Notes under the pieces: generated by a model
Seen by the model: the letters and a program-made list of their open reading frames with translations, nothing else
What the model was told of the DNA's origin: nothing
Database searches by the model: none
Position numbers and translations under genes: made by a program
Source of the DNA: Flavobacteriales bacterium
GTDB taxonomy: Bacteria; Bacteroidota; Bacteroidia; Flavobacteriales_F; PHOS-HE28
Direction: 5' to 3'
Assembly: GCA_019638085.1 (NCBI GenBank)
Contig: JAHBUL010000003.1
Location: 62,001 to 126,000, forward strand
Length of the DNA stretch: 64,000 bases
Shown: positions 40,870 through 50,230 of the stretch, in pieces
Position numbering within the stretch: the first letter of the stretch is position 1
How the letters are laid out: every line of letters starts with the position of its first letter

Positions 40870-43800
40870 ATGGAACGGCTCGTCCCTTTGTTCGCATTAT
40901 TGCTCGTCTTGTTCGCGGGCAATGCGAACGCGCAATGGGACACGCTTGCATTGCGGTTCCGCACGCTCACCATCGAGGACGGCCTTTCACAAGGCATGGT
41001 CACCAGTATTGTGCAGGACAAATTCGGCTTCATGTGGTTCGGCACCAAGGACGGCCTGAACCGCTACGATGGATACAAGTTCACCGTTTTTCGGCATGAT
41101 CCGGAAGTGCCCACTTCGATAGGCGATAACTTCATCCATTCCTTGTTCGAGGACCGCGAAGGGCGTTTGTGGATCGGCACCAACACCGGCGTGGATCTCT
41201 TCAACCGAAAGGCGGAAACGTTCCATCATTTGCCCCCCTTGGACAATGGCAACACACTGTGCATGGTACAGGATCTCCACGGCGACCTTTGGATGGGTGG
41301 CTCAGCAGGGCTCGTTAAACTAACCCTGGACCGATCGGATAGCGCTTCTGTGAATGATATGCCGCCGTCATACACGTTGAGGCGGTTCACCAGCAATTTA
41401 ACGCGGGTATGTAAGGATACGGATGGCGCACTGTGGGGTTTTGCAATGCCCCATCTCAACTTCCGGATCCAGCCGGAACATGGAGGAAACGAGCATGTGG
41501 ATACCTTGGACTTGAGCAGCATCCCTACGGGGCATACAGGGTTGTTCAAGTCGATCGACAAGGCGGTGATGTTGGTGTTGGATGACACGCTGCGGAATAA
41601 GCGCTACATGATCGAGGCCTCCCGCCTGGTGGACATCAGTGATGGACTTGGCCACGCGAGACTGCTCTTCCAAATGCCCCCGGGCGATGGTGGCATCAAT
41701 ACATCGAACGCCATTCTTGACCGCGAAGGAATGATCTGGTTCGGATTCTACCGTGGCCTATTCCGCTTCGATCCGCGTACCGGGGCAATGAAGAAGATCA
41801 CATCCATCGCACAGGATCAACGAGCGGTGGTGGACCGGGGCGGTAATATGTACCAGGATCGCAATGGCTTGATCTGGGTATGTACGAAAGGGTATGGGTT
41901 ATTCACCTACGATCCGCGTATCGATCGTTTCCACACAGTACCGGGACCAAGCGTCGGTTCCCTATCGCCAGGCAATAACGGCACATTGGTCATTGCGCGG
42001 ACAGGGTCATTCCTGGAAGTGTACGACCCAGATCAACGCAACTACACGTTGGCCATCGATGGGAAGCGCTTTTTCAACCATCCGAGCATGTATGTTCCGA
42101 GCAATTGGGGCATGAGCACCGAGCAGGACATATCCGGCACAATCTGGTTCAACTGGGCCGGTCTGGTCAGTTACACCCAAGGTGATGATGGTCCGGTTGC
42201 GCACCGCCCTACGGCAGCCCAAGAGGTTCCTGGGGAAGTGAGTACGTTGCCACTTCTCATGGAAGGGGATTCCCTGATCTGGTTCGGCGGCGATCGGATG
42301 TTCGGGTGCTACGATCGGCGCAATTCCTCCTATACCTACTACCCGTGTCCGTTGATCACCACGGATGGATCCGATCATTTTACGAATGTGATCCATCGTG
42401 ACGATAACGGGATTTTCTGGTTGGGAACACCCAACGGGCTATTGCGGTTCGATCACCGAACGGAACTGTGGAAGCTGTATGCGCATGATCCGAAGAATGC
42501 GAATTCGCTATCCGGAAATTCCGTGCTCTCCATTGAGGAAGACCCGCGATCCGTTGACGTGCTCTGGCTGGGGCTCGATGGTGGTGGCTTGAACAAGTTG
42601 GATCTGCGGACCGGCCAAGTGGTGCGCTATTCCACCAGGAATGGCCTGCCGAACAATGTGGTATACAGCGTGTTGGCGGATGGCGCCGGGTCGCTGTGGT
42701 TAAGCACGAACAAGGGTATTTCCAAGTTCGACCCGGAAGTGGGCAGCTTCCGGAACTACGATGCGAGCAATGGGCTGCAAGGCGATGAATTCAACCGGGA
42801 TGCGTATTGCAAACTTTCCGACGGTACGCTCGTTTTCGGCGGGGTGAAAGGGTTCAATTATTTCAACCCGAAGGACATCGTGGACGACAGTACGGCCAGT
42901 CCCATCCGCATCACCAACATCAAGCTGGTCAACAAGGTGCTGGACCATCGCGAAGCGGATTCACCGCTGAAGGCACCGGCTTATCTCTGCCAAGGAATGA
43001 CCATTCCGATGAGCGACAACATGGTCACCTTCGAGTTCGCCAGCATGGAATTTTCCGCACCTGCGGAGCACCGTTATCAATACAAGCTGGACGGTTTCGA
43101 CAAGGACTGGATCATGTCCGGCCATGAACGCACGGCCATCTACACCAACCTCGATCCCGGCAAATACACTTTTCACGTGCGGGGTGACAACCGTGATGGG
43201 ATCTGGGACACCATGGGCACATCGTTCAAGTTGGAAGTACTGCCACCCTGGTGGCGCACGCCGTGGTTCTTCACACTTTGCACACTGGCGTTGGGCGGTG
43301 CGGTCATACTGTACATACGGAGGCAGCGGCACCAAAAGCAATACCTGGAGGACACCGTGCAGGAACGTACCGCGGAGCTCAGCACCGCCAAGGAACGCGC
43401 GGAGCGGAGCGAGCGCATCAAGCAGCAATTCCTGGCGAACATGAGCCACGAGATCCGCACGCCGATGAACGCCATCGTGGGCATGAGCAACGCCTTGCGT
43501 CGCAATACGCCTACGGATCCCGGTACGCGTGATCGCTATGTGGACGCGATCGCCAGCAGCAGTGAGAACCTGCTCGGTATCGTGAACGAGATCCTTGATC
43601 TCAGCAAGATCGAGGCGGGACGATTGGAAATGGAGAAGGTCCGTTTCTCACCACGGGCGAACTTGAAGGATGTGATCGATGTGATGCTCTACCGTGCAAA
43701 GGAGAAAGGTCTGATGTTCACCTCCCACGTGGACGATGCCGTACCGGAAGCGGTGATCGGTGACCCAACGCGATTGCGCCAAGTGCTGATGAACCTGGTA

Positions 43801-44571
43801 GGGAACGCCATCAAGTTCACCGATATTGGAGCCGTGGAAGTGCAAATGGAAGTGGCAGCCAAAGTGCATATAGAGGACAAGGCTGCACTTGGCGAAATGG
43901 TCGGCCTTCGGTGCATTGTCAAGGACACCGGCATCGGCATCGCGCCCGATCGCTTGGCGCGGGTGTTCGATGAGTTCATGCAGGCCGAGAGCGATCACAC
44001 CCGGCGCTATGGCGGCTCGGGCTTGGGCCTCACGATCTGTCAACGCTTGGTGGACATGCAAGGCGGAACCATTGCTGTGGAAAGCGAGGTGGGCAAGGGG
44101 AGCGTATTCACGGTGAACATTCCGTATGCGCTCGCTCCACCGGAGGAACCAGTATTACCATCGGAAGGAAAGTCGGCGGATAAGGAATTGAACGGGCTGC
44201 ACATTCTTTTGGTCGAGGACAACAAGTTGAATGTGATGGTGGCGCAGGTCGAGTTGGAAGATGCGATCCCGGATGTGATGATCGACGTGGCCGAGAACGG
44301 GAAGGTCGCACTGGAAATGCTGCAAGCGAAGACCTACGATCTCATCCTCATGGATGTGCAGATGCCGGTGATGGACGGCTACGAGGCCACACGCGCCATT
44401 CGTGGATTGAAAAGCGTGAAAGCCCTAACGCCCATCCTCGCCATGACGGCCAACGTGATGCGGGCCGAAGTGCAGCAGTGTTCCGATGCGGGCATGGACG
44501 GCTTCATCCCCAAGCCCTTCAAGCGACAGGAGCTGGAGGAAGCGATCCGCAGGGTGCTGGGATTGCATTGA
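40870..44571 (+). CDS. Hybrid sensor histidine kinase with propeller-type sensor (Reg_prop, Y_Y_Y)
   Basis: A 1233-residue protein starting MERLVPLFALLLVLFAGNAN (signal peptide). A periplasmic region (about 25-790) holds repeated SIVQDKFGFMWFGTKDGLNRYDG-type blades of the two-component propeller family and a Y_Y_Y domain (FEFASMEFSAPAEHRYQYKL). Then come a membrane helix, HisKA with the phospho-His in MSHEIRTPMNAIVGM, HATPase (N box NLVGNAIKFTD, G box GGSGLGLTI) and a receiver with Asp in LILMDVQMPVMDGYE. It lacks the AraC HTH of Bacteroides relatives, so it needs the Hpt and LuxR partners. An ATG at 40684 overlaps the preceding stop, but the signal peptide supports 40870. Confidence 0.93.
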   Translation: MERLVPLFALLLVLFAGNANAQWDTLALRFRTLTIEDGLSQGMVTSIVQDKFGFMWFGTKDGLNRYDGYKFTVFRHDPEVPTSIGDNFIHSLFEDREGRLWIGTNTGVDLFNRKAETFHHLPPLDNGNTLCMVQDLHGDLWMGGSAGLVKLTLDRSDSASVNDMPPSYTLRRFTSNLTRVCKDTDGALWGFAMPHLNFRIQPEHGGNEHVDTLDLSSIPTGHTGLFKSIDKAVMLVLDDTLRNKRYMIEASRLVDISDGLGHARLLFQMPPGDGGINTSNAILDREGMIWFGFYRGLFRFDPRTGAMKKITSIAQDQRAVVDRGGNMYQDRNGLIWVCTKGYGLFTYDPRIDRFHTVPGPSVGSLSPGNNGTLVIARTGSFLEVYDPDQRNYTLAIDGKRFFNHPSMYVPSNWGMSTEQDISGTIWFNWAGLVSYTQGDDGPVAHRPTAAQEVPGEVSTLPLLMEGDSLIWFGGDRMFGCYDRRNSSYTYYPCPLITTDGSDHFTNVIHRDDNGIFWLGTPNGLLRFDHRTELWKLYAHDPKNANSLSGNSVLSIEEDPRSVDVLWLGLDGGGLNKLDLRTGQVVRYSTRNGLPNNVVYSVLADGAGSLWLSTNKGISKFDPEVGSFRNYDASNGLQGDEFNRDAYCKLSDGTLVFGGVKGFNYFNPKDIVDDSTASPIRITNIKLVNKVLDHREADSPLKAPAYLCQGMTIPMSDNMVTFEFASMEFSAPAEHRYQYKLDGFDKDWIMSGHERTAIYTNLDPGKYTFHVRGDNRDGIWDTMGTSFKLEVLPPWWRTPWFFTLCTLALGGAVILYIRRQRHQKQYLEDTVQERTAELSTAKERAERSERIKQQFLANMSHEIRTPMNAIVGMSNALRRNTPTDPGTRDRYVDAIASSSENLLGIVNEILDLSKIEAGRLEMEKVRFSPRANLKDVIDVMLYRAKEKGLMFTSHVDDAVPEAVIGDPTRLRQVLMNLVGNAIKFTDIGAVEVQMEVAAKVHIEDKAALGEMVGLRCIVKDTGIGIAPDRLARVFDEFMQAESDHTRRYGGSGLGLTICQRLVDMQGGTIAVESEVGKGSVFTVNIPYALAPPEEPVLPSEGKSADKELNGLHILLVEDNKLNVMVAQVELEDAIPDVMIDVAENGKVALEMLQAKTYDLILMDVQMPVMDGYEATRAIRGLKSVKALTPILAMTANVMRAEVQQCSDAGMDGFIPKPFKRQELEEAIRRVLGLH

Positions 44572-44618
44572 AGCGCTGGGGCGCTGTTCGTTTTCCGATC
44601 ATCCGATTGCCCGATAAA

Positions 44619-44666
44619 ACTGGTATTCCTACCAGTAGATCGATCAATGCGGGATGGCACCTTTGT
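44619..44666 (+). promoter_or_regulatory. Regulatory box with 24-nt spacing, site d (O-methyltransferase gene)
   Basis: A perfect dyad ACTGGTA-TTCC-TACCAGT at 44619-44636 contains GTATTCCTAC at 44623-44632. Exactly 24 nt later is GCACCTTTGT at 44657-44666, then the ATG at 44694. Confidence 0.55.
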
Positions 44667-44693
44667 CCTGAACTTCGAACAAGCACATCCACC

Positions 44694-45770
44694 ATGGAAA
44701 CTACCGCGCCCCCCAAGACCAACACCAACATCAAGGGTCAGACCGCACCGCACTCGCCCGAAATGATCATGAAGATCGGTATGGGCTTTATGGCATCGAA
44801 GGTGCTACTTACCGCTGTTCAGCTTGAAGTTTTCACGATCCTTGCGGCCAATGGCGGAATGTCCGCTGCTGCGCTGAAGCAACGGCTCGGCCTGAAGTGT
44901 ACGGACCGCCATCTGTATGACCTGTTGGATACGCTTACCCACTTCGGTTTCCTGCAACGCGAGGGTCTGCTGAAAACTGCGGTCTATACGAACGGCGCGG
45001 ATGCGGACTTCTTCCTGGATAGGAAAAAGCCCACCTATATGGCCGGCATCCTTGCCATGGCCAATAACCGGCTCTATTCGTTCTGGGGAAATCTCGAGGA
45101 AGCCATTCGTACAGGAGAACAGCAGAACGAAGCAAAGACCGGTGAGGATTTCTTCGGGGTGCTCTACAGCGATCCCGTGAGGCTCCGTGAATTCGTGAAC
45201 GCCATGGCCGACGTGCAGATGGGGGCCTTCATGGCATTGGGGCAGAGGTTCGACTTCTCCGCGTACAAATCCCTGGTCGACATTGGCGGATCCGGTGGGC
45301 ATCTGTCCATTATGTTGGCAATAGTCCAGCCACATTTGAAGTGTACGAGCTTCGACCTGCCACCCGTGGAACCCATCGCCAAGGAGAACATCGCATACTT
45401 CAACCTGAGCGATCGGATCGCCACAGCATCCGGAGATTTCTTCGCCGATGCTTTGCCAAAAGCGGATGTGATCACCATGGGCAATATCCTCCATGATTGG
45501 GACGAGGAGAAGAAGTTGATATTGATGCGGAAGGCATACGAGGCACTGCCCGCTGGTGGAGCCTTCGTGGCCGTGGAGAATGTGATCGACAACGAACGAC
45601 GCCAGAATGGCTTCGGCATGCTATTGAGCCTGAACATGCTGATCGAGACCGGTACCGGTTTCGACTACACCTTCGATGACTTCACCGGTTGGGCGAAGTC
45701 CGTGGGTTTCTCGCGCACGGAACTCATGCCACTTGCCGGGCCCACAAGCGCGGCGATCGCATACAAGTAG
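44694..45770 (+). CDS. SAM-dependent O-methyltransferase (acetylserotonin-OMT-like)
   Basis: A 358-residue protein starting METTAPPKTNTNIKGQTAPH. An N-terminal winged-helix dimerisation domain (MASKVLLTAVQLEVFTILAA, then LKCTDRHLYDLLDTLTHFGF) is followed by a Rossmann methyltransferase: SLVDIGGSGGHLSIMLA (SAM site), SFDLPPV, SGDFFADALPKADVITMGNILHDW with the His/Asp base region, and FDYTFDDFTGWAKSVGF. By family it methylates a hydroxyl of a small molecule. Substrate unknown. It is followed by a small barrel-like gene. Confidence 0.92.
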   Translation: METTAPPKTNTNIKGQTAPHSPEMIMKIGMGFMASKVLLTAVQLEVFTILAANGGMSAAALKQRLGLKCTDRHLYDLLDTLTHFGFLQREGLLKTAVYTNGADADFFLDRKKPTYMAGILAMANNRLYSFWGNLEEAIRTGEQQNEAKTGEDFFGVLYSDPVRLREFVNAMADVQMGAFMALGQRFDFSAYKSLVDIGGSGGHLSIMLAIVQPHLKCTSFDLPPVEPIAKENIAYFNLSDRIATASGDFFADALPKADVITMGNILHDWDEEKKLILMRKAYEALPAGGAFVAVENVIDNERRQNGFGMLLSLNMLIETGTGFDYTFDDFTGWAKSVGFSRTELMPLAGPTSAAIAYK

Positions 45771-45832
45771 GAACCACGCCGGATATCAAGTCCGGATCCC
45801 CGAATAATCACACACACCAAAACCCCACACAC

Positions 45833-46102
45833 ATGTCAAAGACCGTCATTGGCCGACACCGCGTAGGCGATTTCAACACCTGGCTCAAGGGCCATGAAGA
45901 TCGCAAGCGGATTTTCGCACCGGCTGTTTCCAGCTTCCAGACGTTCCAGGATGCGGGTGACCCGAACTCCATTGCCATCGTTTTTCAAGTGAATGACTTG
46001 GAAAAGCTCGCGGCGATCATCAACGACCCTGCGACCGCTGAACTAAAGAAGAAGCACACGGTCCTGGACCCCGTCATCCTTTCGATGCAGGTGGACGTCT
46101 AA
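45833..46102 (+). CDS. Small dimeric alpha/beta-barrel-like protein, 89 aa
   Basis: Starts MSKTVIGRHRVGDFNTWLKG. The order beta (IGRHRV), helix (FNTWLKGHEDRKRIF), beta (FQTFQDAGDPNSIAIVFQVN), helix (LEKLAAIINDPATAELKKKH) and final beta resembles DUF3764 or ABM-type barrels. It may be co-transcribed with the methyltransferase 62 nt upstream. No catalytic residues can be named. Confidence 0.75.
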   Translation: MSKTVIGRHRVGDFNTWLKGHEDRKRIFAPAVSSFQTFQDAGDPNSIAIVFQVNDLEKLAAIINDPATAELKKKHTVLDPVILSMQVDV

Positions 46103-46152
46103 CAAGGTTTCCCTGGCGTGGGGCGGATGCCAACGAGCTCTGATGAAAACCG

Positions 46153-46196
46153 GTATTTCCACGAGGTGCCGAAAAGTAGCTGTCATGGAGCTTTGG
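46153..46196 (+). promoter_or_regulatory. Regulatory box with 24-nt spacing, site e (TPR gene)
   Basis: GTATTTCCAC at 46153-46162, 24 nt, GGAGCTTTGG at 46187-46196, 28 nt before the ATG at 46224. The 10-bp box and -7-like box are shared with site f; the flank CGGTATTTCCACGRGGTGCC is nearly identical. Confidence 0.65.
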
Positions 46197-46223
46197 CCTT
46201 AGAATGGATCAAAGCCCTTCCCA

Positions 46224-47648
46224 ATGAAACACCGATCGAACACCCTTACCGCACTTGCGTGTGTACTTGTTCTACTGCAGGCAAGCAGCGCCTTCGCCCA
46301 GAGCATGGAGGAGCTGTTGCCGAAGATCCAAGCGGAGAAGAACGACAGCGCCCGGTTCTACCTCGGTTTCAGTGGCCTCACGGTTTCGGAAACCAACCCC
46401 GTGCTGGACATGCACAATGCCGATGTGTTGCTGGTACACGGGCAAATGACCGGGGACAAGGTCTCCCAGGTCCTGGGCCTGCTCTGCTTGGGCTACGACT
46501 ACCGGGAGTGCGGTAGCACTGCGAAGGCGCTGGAGTACAACATCAAGGGCCTGGCGTTGGCCGAGGAGACCGGCGATCCGCGGCTGCTTTCGGCGGCCTA
46601 TGCCGGCATCACCACCAACTACCTCGATCTGCAGGAATACCCCACGGCCATTGCCTACGGGCGAAAATCCATGGCGAACGCCGCCAAGGTCGAGGTGAAC
46701 TTCTTCACGGTCGTGGGACCCTTGTTCCTGGGCGAGACCTACCTGGCCGCGGGCAAGCTGGATTCCGCGCTCATCTTCACGCAGCAGGCCTATGAGCTCA
46801 CCATGAGCAGCGGCATCAAGGACTACCTCGGCGCCATCTATGGGCAGCTCGGCATGATCCAGGCGCGCATGGGCGACCCCAAACTGGCGGAGAGCTACAT
46901 GCAGCTCGCCGTGGAGGAAGGTTATCGCATCGGTTCGGCCAAGTACATCAACCTACCCTATACGGCACTCGCCGAGTACCACGCGGCGGCGGGCCGGAAT
47001 GATTCTGCCATCGTCTACGCGAAGAAGGCCATCGATGTGGTGCAAGGCACGCCTTTCTCCACCATGGTGATGAAGCCCGCGCAACTGCTCACGGAACTCT
47101 ACCGCAACACGGCCGTGGACAGCGCCTTCAAGTATTCCGAGATGTACAAAACGGCCAACGACAGTCTGTACAACTTCAAGGCGATCCAGCAAACGCAGCT
47201 CATGACCTTCGAGGAGGATGCGCGTCAACAGGAGCTCGCGGTAGTGAAGGCGCAAGAGGACGAACAGCGCCATGCGAACATCCAATATGCATTGATCGCG
47301 TTGGGCATCGTGGTGTTCATCCTGCTCTTCCTGGTACTGAGCCGCAGCTACATCGCCAGCGCCAAGGTCATCAGCTTCCTAAGCGTGGTGGCGCTCTTGA
47401 TCGTCTTTGAATTCCTCAACCTGGTATTGCATCCGGTCATCGGCTCCATTACGCATCACACGCCCTGGCTCATGTTGTTGGCCTTGGTCTGCATCGCGGC
47501 ACTGCTGGTCCCCTTGCATCATCGCTTGGAGAAGTGGGCCACCACACGCTTGGTGGAGAAGAATGTGGAATTGCGTCTGGCGAAAGCGAAGAAGACCGTG
47601 GAGGCGTTGGAGAAACCAGCCATGGCGACAGTGACCGACGATCACTGA
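46224..47648 (+). CDS. Periplasmic TPR protein with C-terminal membrane helices
   Basis: A 474-residue protein: signal peptide (MKHRSNTLTALACVLVLLQA), TPR-like repeats (about 60-330; LLCLGYDYRECGSTAKALEY, AIAYGRKSMANAAK), then three membrane helices (about 355-440), and a short coiled coil. It has the sensor part of TPR kinases but no HisKA, HATPase or cyclase domain, so its output is unknown. It could act as an accessory sensor. Preceded by site e and followed by site f. Confidence 0.85.
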   Translation: MKHRSNTLTALACVLVLLQASSAFAQSMEELLPKIQAEKNDSARFYLGFSGLTVSETNPVLDMHNADVLLVHGQMTGDKVSQVLGLLCLGYDYRECGSTAKALEYNIKGLALAEETGDPRLLSAAYAGITTNYLDLQEYPTAIAYGRKSMANAAKVEVNFFTVVGPLFLGETYLAAGKLDSALIFTQQAYELTMSSGIKDYLGAIYGQLGMIQARMGDPKLAESYMQLAVEEGYRIGSAKYINLPYTALAEYHAAAGRNDSAIVYAKKAIDVVQGTPFSTMVMKPAQLLTELYRNTAVDSAFKYSEMYKTANDSLYNFKAIQQTQLMTFEEDARQQELAVVKAQEDEQRHANIQYALIALGIVVFILLFLVLSRSYIASAKVISFLSVVALLIVFEFLNLVLHPVIGSITHHTPWLMLLALVCIAALLVPLHHRLEKWATTRLVEKNVELRLAKAKKTVEALEKPAMATVTDDH

Positions 47649-47655
47649 AGAACCG

Positions 47656-47699
47656 GTATTTCCACGGGGTGCCTCGCGATAAAGGACCCGGAGCTTTGT
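47656..47699 (+). promoter_or_regulatory. Regulatory box with 24-nt spacing, site f
   Basis: GTATTTCCAC at 47656-47665, 24 nt, GGAGCTTTGT at 47690-47699. The downstream frame is a stub of an epimerase gene at 47826, so the original target gene may have been lost; the next intact gene starts at 48048. Confidence 0.6.
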
Positions 47700-47825
47700 C
47701 CACCTGACAGCGGCTGAAGAGCGTGGCTTGATGCACGAGGGTGAAAGCGCATGGTTGTACACGCTGCTTCGCCGCTGTTGGGAGCCAAGGAAGCACCGAT
47801 CAAATTCCGCTCAATACTGAACAAC

Positions 47826-47936
47826 ATGAAGACAGTAGGCAACATCGGCGACGCCGGATTCATTGGCAGCCACGTCACCAAGAAGTTCAACGACGGACTC
47901 GATTCACTGATGATGTCGATCTCGGAACTGCGATGA
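47826..47936 (+). pseudogene. N-terminal stub of an NAD-dependent epimerase-like gene
   Basis: A 36-codon frame reading MKTVGNIGDAGFIGSHVTKK, then FNDGLDSLMMSISELR. GxAGFIGSHVTKKF is the Rossmann start of NAD-dependent epimerase/NmrA-like proteins, which run to 250-350 residues. The frame ends at 47936. The rest of the gene is absent. Confidence 0.55.
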
Positions 47937-47979
47937 TCATTACCATCCGCGTCACGGGCCGCTGCAGGTAGCATAAGCG

Positions 47980-48038
47980 TTCCATTCACCATTCACAATT
48001 CACCATTCACTATTCACCATTCACCATTCACTACAACC
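47980..48038. repeat. Short tandem repeat of ATTCACC words
   Basis: ATTCACCATTCAC-type units (CCATTCACCATTCACAATTC, then further ATTCACTATTCACC units) repeated at 7 and 14 nt period. Simple-sequence origin. It ends just before the lipoprotein start at 48048. Confidence 0.75.
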
Positions 48039-48047
48039 AAGAACTAC

Positions 48048-48602
48048 ATGCGCCTACAACAATACATCCTCCTTGCCGCACTCGGCTCCACCTTGCTCTT
48101 CGGCTGCTCGGAACCTTGCCCACCGGCACCGGAGCACTTCACCCACAGCTTGCTTTCCGTTCCTCCTGAAACGGACGCGAACATCGCGGTGGTGGAAGGT
48201 TTCTTGAACGCTTGCGTGAAAGCCGATGTGGAGGGCATGCGTGCTGCCATGGCACCAGGATACCATGAGTTGCTGCAAACAACACCGATCGATTCCAGCG
48301 ATGCGGAGAAGGTGATCTTCGACTGGGTCGCGATGGATTCCACACGCACCGATCAACAGCTTACCATGGACGCGGTGGAAGGGATCCGCCATGCGAGTGG
48401 CGAGTGGCAGGGTGATTGGGTACACTACTGGGGCGAGTACAAAGCCACGCACAAGGCCACGGGAAAGCGTTTTGTAGTTCCCTTCTTCTTCGATACCCAA
48501 TTGAAGGACGGCAAGCTACTAAGGGCCTACATCTACTACGATATGCTGTCTGTGTACGATCAGTTGGGCATAGCACCTCCAGCGGCCCCAGCGAACAAGT
48601 AG
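48048..48602 (+). CDS. NTF2-like/SnoaL-like lipoprotein
   Basis: A 184-residue protein with a lipobox: MRLQQYILLAALGSTLLFGC, so it would be lipid-anchored after Cys20. The body (FLNACVKADVEGMRAAMAPGYHEL, then VHYWGEYKATHKATGKRFVVPFFF and LRAYIYYDMLSVYDQLG) fits the NTF2-like/SnoaL fold. Enzymatic role is not evident. Its start follows the ATTCACC repeat closely. Confidence 0.8.
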   Translation: MRLQQYILLAALGSTLLFGCSEPCPPAPEHFTHSLLSVPPETDANIAVVEGFLNACVKADVEGMRAAMAPGYHELLQTTPIDSSDAEKVIFDWVAMDSTRTDQQLTMDAVEGIRHASGEWQGDWVHYWGEYKATHKATGKRFVVPFFFDTQLKDGKLLRAYIYYDMLSVYDQLGIAPPAAPANK

Positions 48603-48635
48603 CGGCGCATAATACTTTCGGCCAAGTTGGCCACC

Positions 48636-50024
48636 ATGCAGATCCACCGCACTCCGGCATTGAGCGATAGCGCCCCACTGCGCTACTTCACGTTCGGTAC
48701 GCTCTACTTCGCCCAAGGCATTCCGCAAGGCTTGCAGCTCTATGCGATCCCGGCGTGGATGGCGCTCAACGGCGCGGAGGCCCCGGTGGTAGGCAGCTAC
48801 GTGGCCATCTGCACGTTACCGTGGGCGTTCAAGCTCGTCGCCGGCCCGCTGATGGATCGCTACAGCTACCTGCCCATGGGGCGGCGCAGGCCATGGCTAC
48901 TGAGCGCCGGCCTTGGGTTGTTGATCACGATGCTCGTATTGGCCATGGTGCCGGACCCGTTGCATGACATGGGCCTCTTCATGGTGGTTTCCTTCATTGG
49001 CAACTGTTTCGGCGCCATGCAGGATGTGGCCACCGATGGCATGGCCGTGGACATCACACCGAATGACCAACAGGCCAGAGCGAACGGCGTAATGTGGGGT
49101 TCGAAAGTGGTGGGTATCGGGGTCACGTTGACCGTGGGTACATGGGCCATCAATACGTATGGCTTTCAGGCAGCGGTGATCGGTATGGCCTTCGCGATGT
49201 TGCTGGTTCTGGCGCTGCCTTCGATCCTGCGCGAAAGGCAAGGTGAACGGCTCTTTCCGTGGACTTCCGGATCCATCTCTCCGGAGGCGAAAGGTCTCAA
49301 GGTTGAGAGCTGGAGCGACATCCTGTTCACCTTGAAAAGCGTATTCCTGTTGCGCTACAGTTTGATCGGTGGGTTGTGCATACTCATCGGAGGCTTGGTC
49401 AATGGATTGGCGGGTGCTCAACTACCGATCTTTACCATACAGCAACTGGGTTGGGACAACAGTGCCTATGCGAACCTGGTGGCGGGAGCCAACGTGATAG
49501 GTGCGATAGCCGCCATGTTTTTCGCCGGATGGCTGGCCGATCGCGTAGGCAAGGTCAGGATCATCAGCATCTATCTTGTGTTGATGGCTTTAGCGTGGGT
49601 GACTTTGGCTCTCACACCTCCCTACTGGAACACATCCGGTTACATCACCGGGTTCATATATGGTCTTCAATTCCTGGAGACCTTCTGCATAGTGGCTGTT
49701 CTCGCTACCGCCATGAACCTGTGCTGGTCGCGCATAGCCGCTACGCAATTCACGCTTTACATGGTGTGCAATAACATAGGCGTTGCCCTTGGCGCTGTAT
49801 TGCTGGGTCCATTGCGCGCACACCTGAGCTGGTCGGGCATGTTCCTCTTTCTGGCTGCAATGCTGGTGGGTGCGCTGCTACTGTGGCAATTCATGCGCTT
49901 GGCAAAACACAGGGACTCCGTGGACAAGTTGGAGGAAACATTCACGGAACGCGCTGCGCGAAAGGCCTTGGGAAAAAGCGGTGGAATTCAAGTGGACCTG
50001 GGCGTACCCGCACCGGTGGTGTGA
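48636..50024 (+). CDS. MFS transporter, AmpG/PAT-like
   Basis: A 462-residue membrane protein starting MQIHRTPALSDSAPLRYFTF, with about 12 helices. The N-terminal pattern YFAQGIPQGLQLYAIPAWMA and the loop GPLMDRYSYLPMGRRRPWLL fit the AmpG/PAT branch (muropeptide or acetyl-CoA-type permeases). FAGWLADRVGKVRIISIY forms the second-half MFS motif. Substrate not assigned. It starts at ATG; the open frame to TTG at 48627 adds three residues. Confidence 0.88.
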   Translation: MQIHRTPALSDSAPLRYFTFGTLYFAQGIPQGLQLYAIPAWMALNGAEAPVVGSYVAICTLPWAFKLVAGPLMDRYSYLPMGRRRPWLLSAGLGLLITMLVLAMVPDPLHDMGLFMVVSFIGNCFGAMQDVATDGMAVDITPNDQQARANGVMWGSKVVGIGVTLTVGTWAINTYGFQAAVIGMAFAMLLVLALPSILRERQGERLFPWTSGSISPEAKGLKVESWSDILFTLKSVFLLRYSLIGGLCILIGGLVNGLAGAQLPIFTIQQLGWDNSAYANLVAGANVIGAIAAMFFAGWLADRVGKVRIISIYLVLMALAWVTLALTPPYWNTSGYITGFIYGLQFLETFCIVAVLATAMNLCWSRIAATQFTLYMVCNNIGVALGAVLLGPLRAHLSWSGMFLFLAAMLVGALLLWQFMRLAKHRDSVDKLEETFTERAARKALGKSGGIQVDLGVPAPVV

Positions 50025-50137
50025 GCACCGCCAGCTTTCCTTTTCCCGAGCGTTTCGATCTCTCCTCTTTCCGAGAACTGGCGAGAAGAGCGGCATTTCA
50101 TCATCTGAGCGTCTGATTTTCTGATCATCCAAAATCC

Positions 50138-50181
50138 AGTATTTCCACTAGGTCCTACCTCATGCAGCAAATGGACCTTTA
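50138..50181 (+). promoter_or_regulatory. Regulatory box with 24-nt spacing, site g
   Basis: GTATTTCCAC at 50138-50147, 24 nt, GGACCTTTAC at 50172-50181, 112 nt before the ATG at 50293. Confidence 0.6.
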
Positions 50182-50230
50182 CCGCAGGAAAAAATCCACC
50201 ACTCGACGACAGATCCGCGGTAATCATAAC

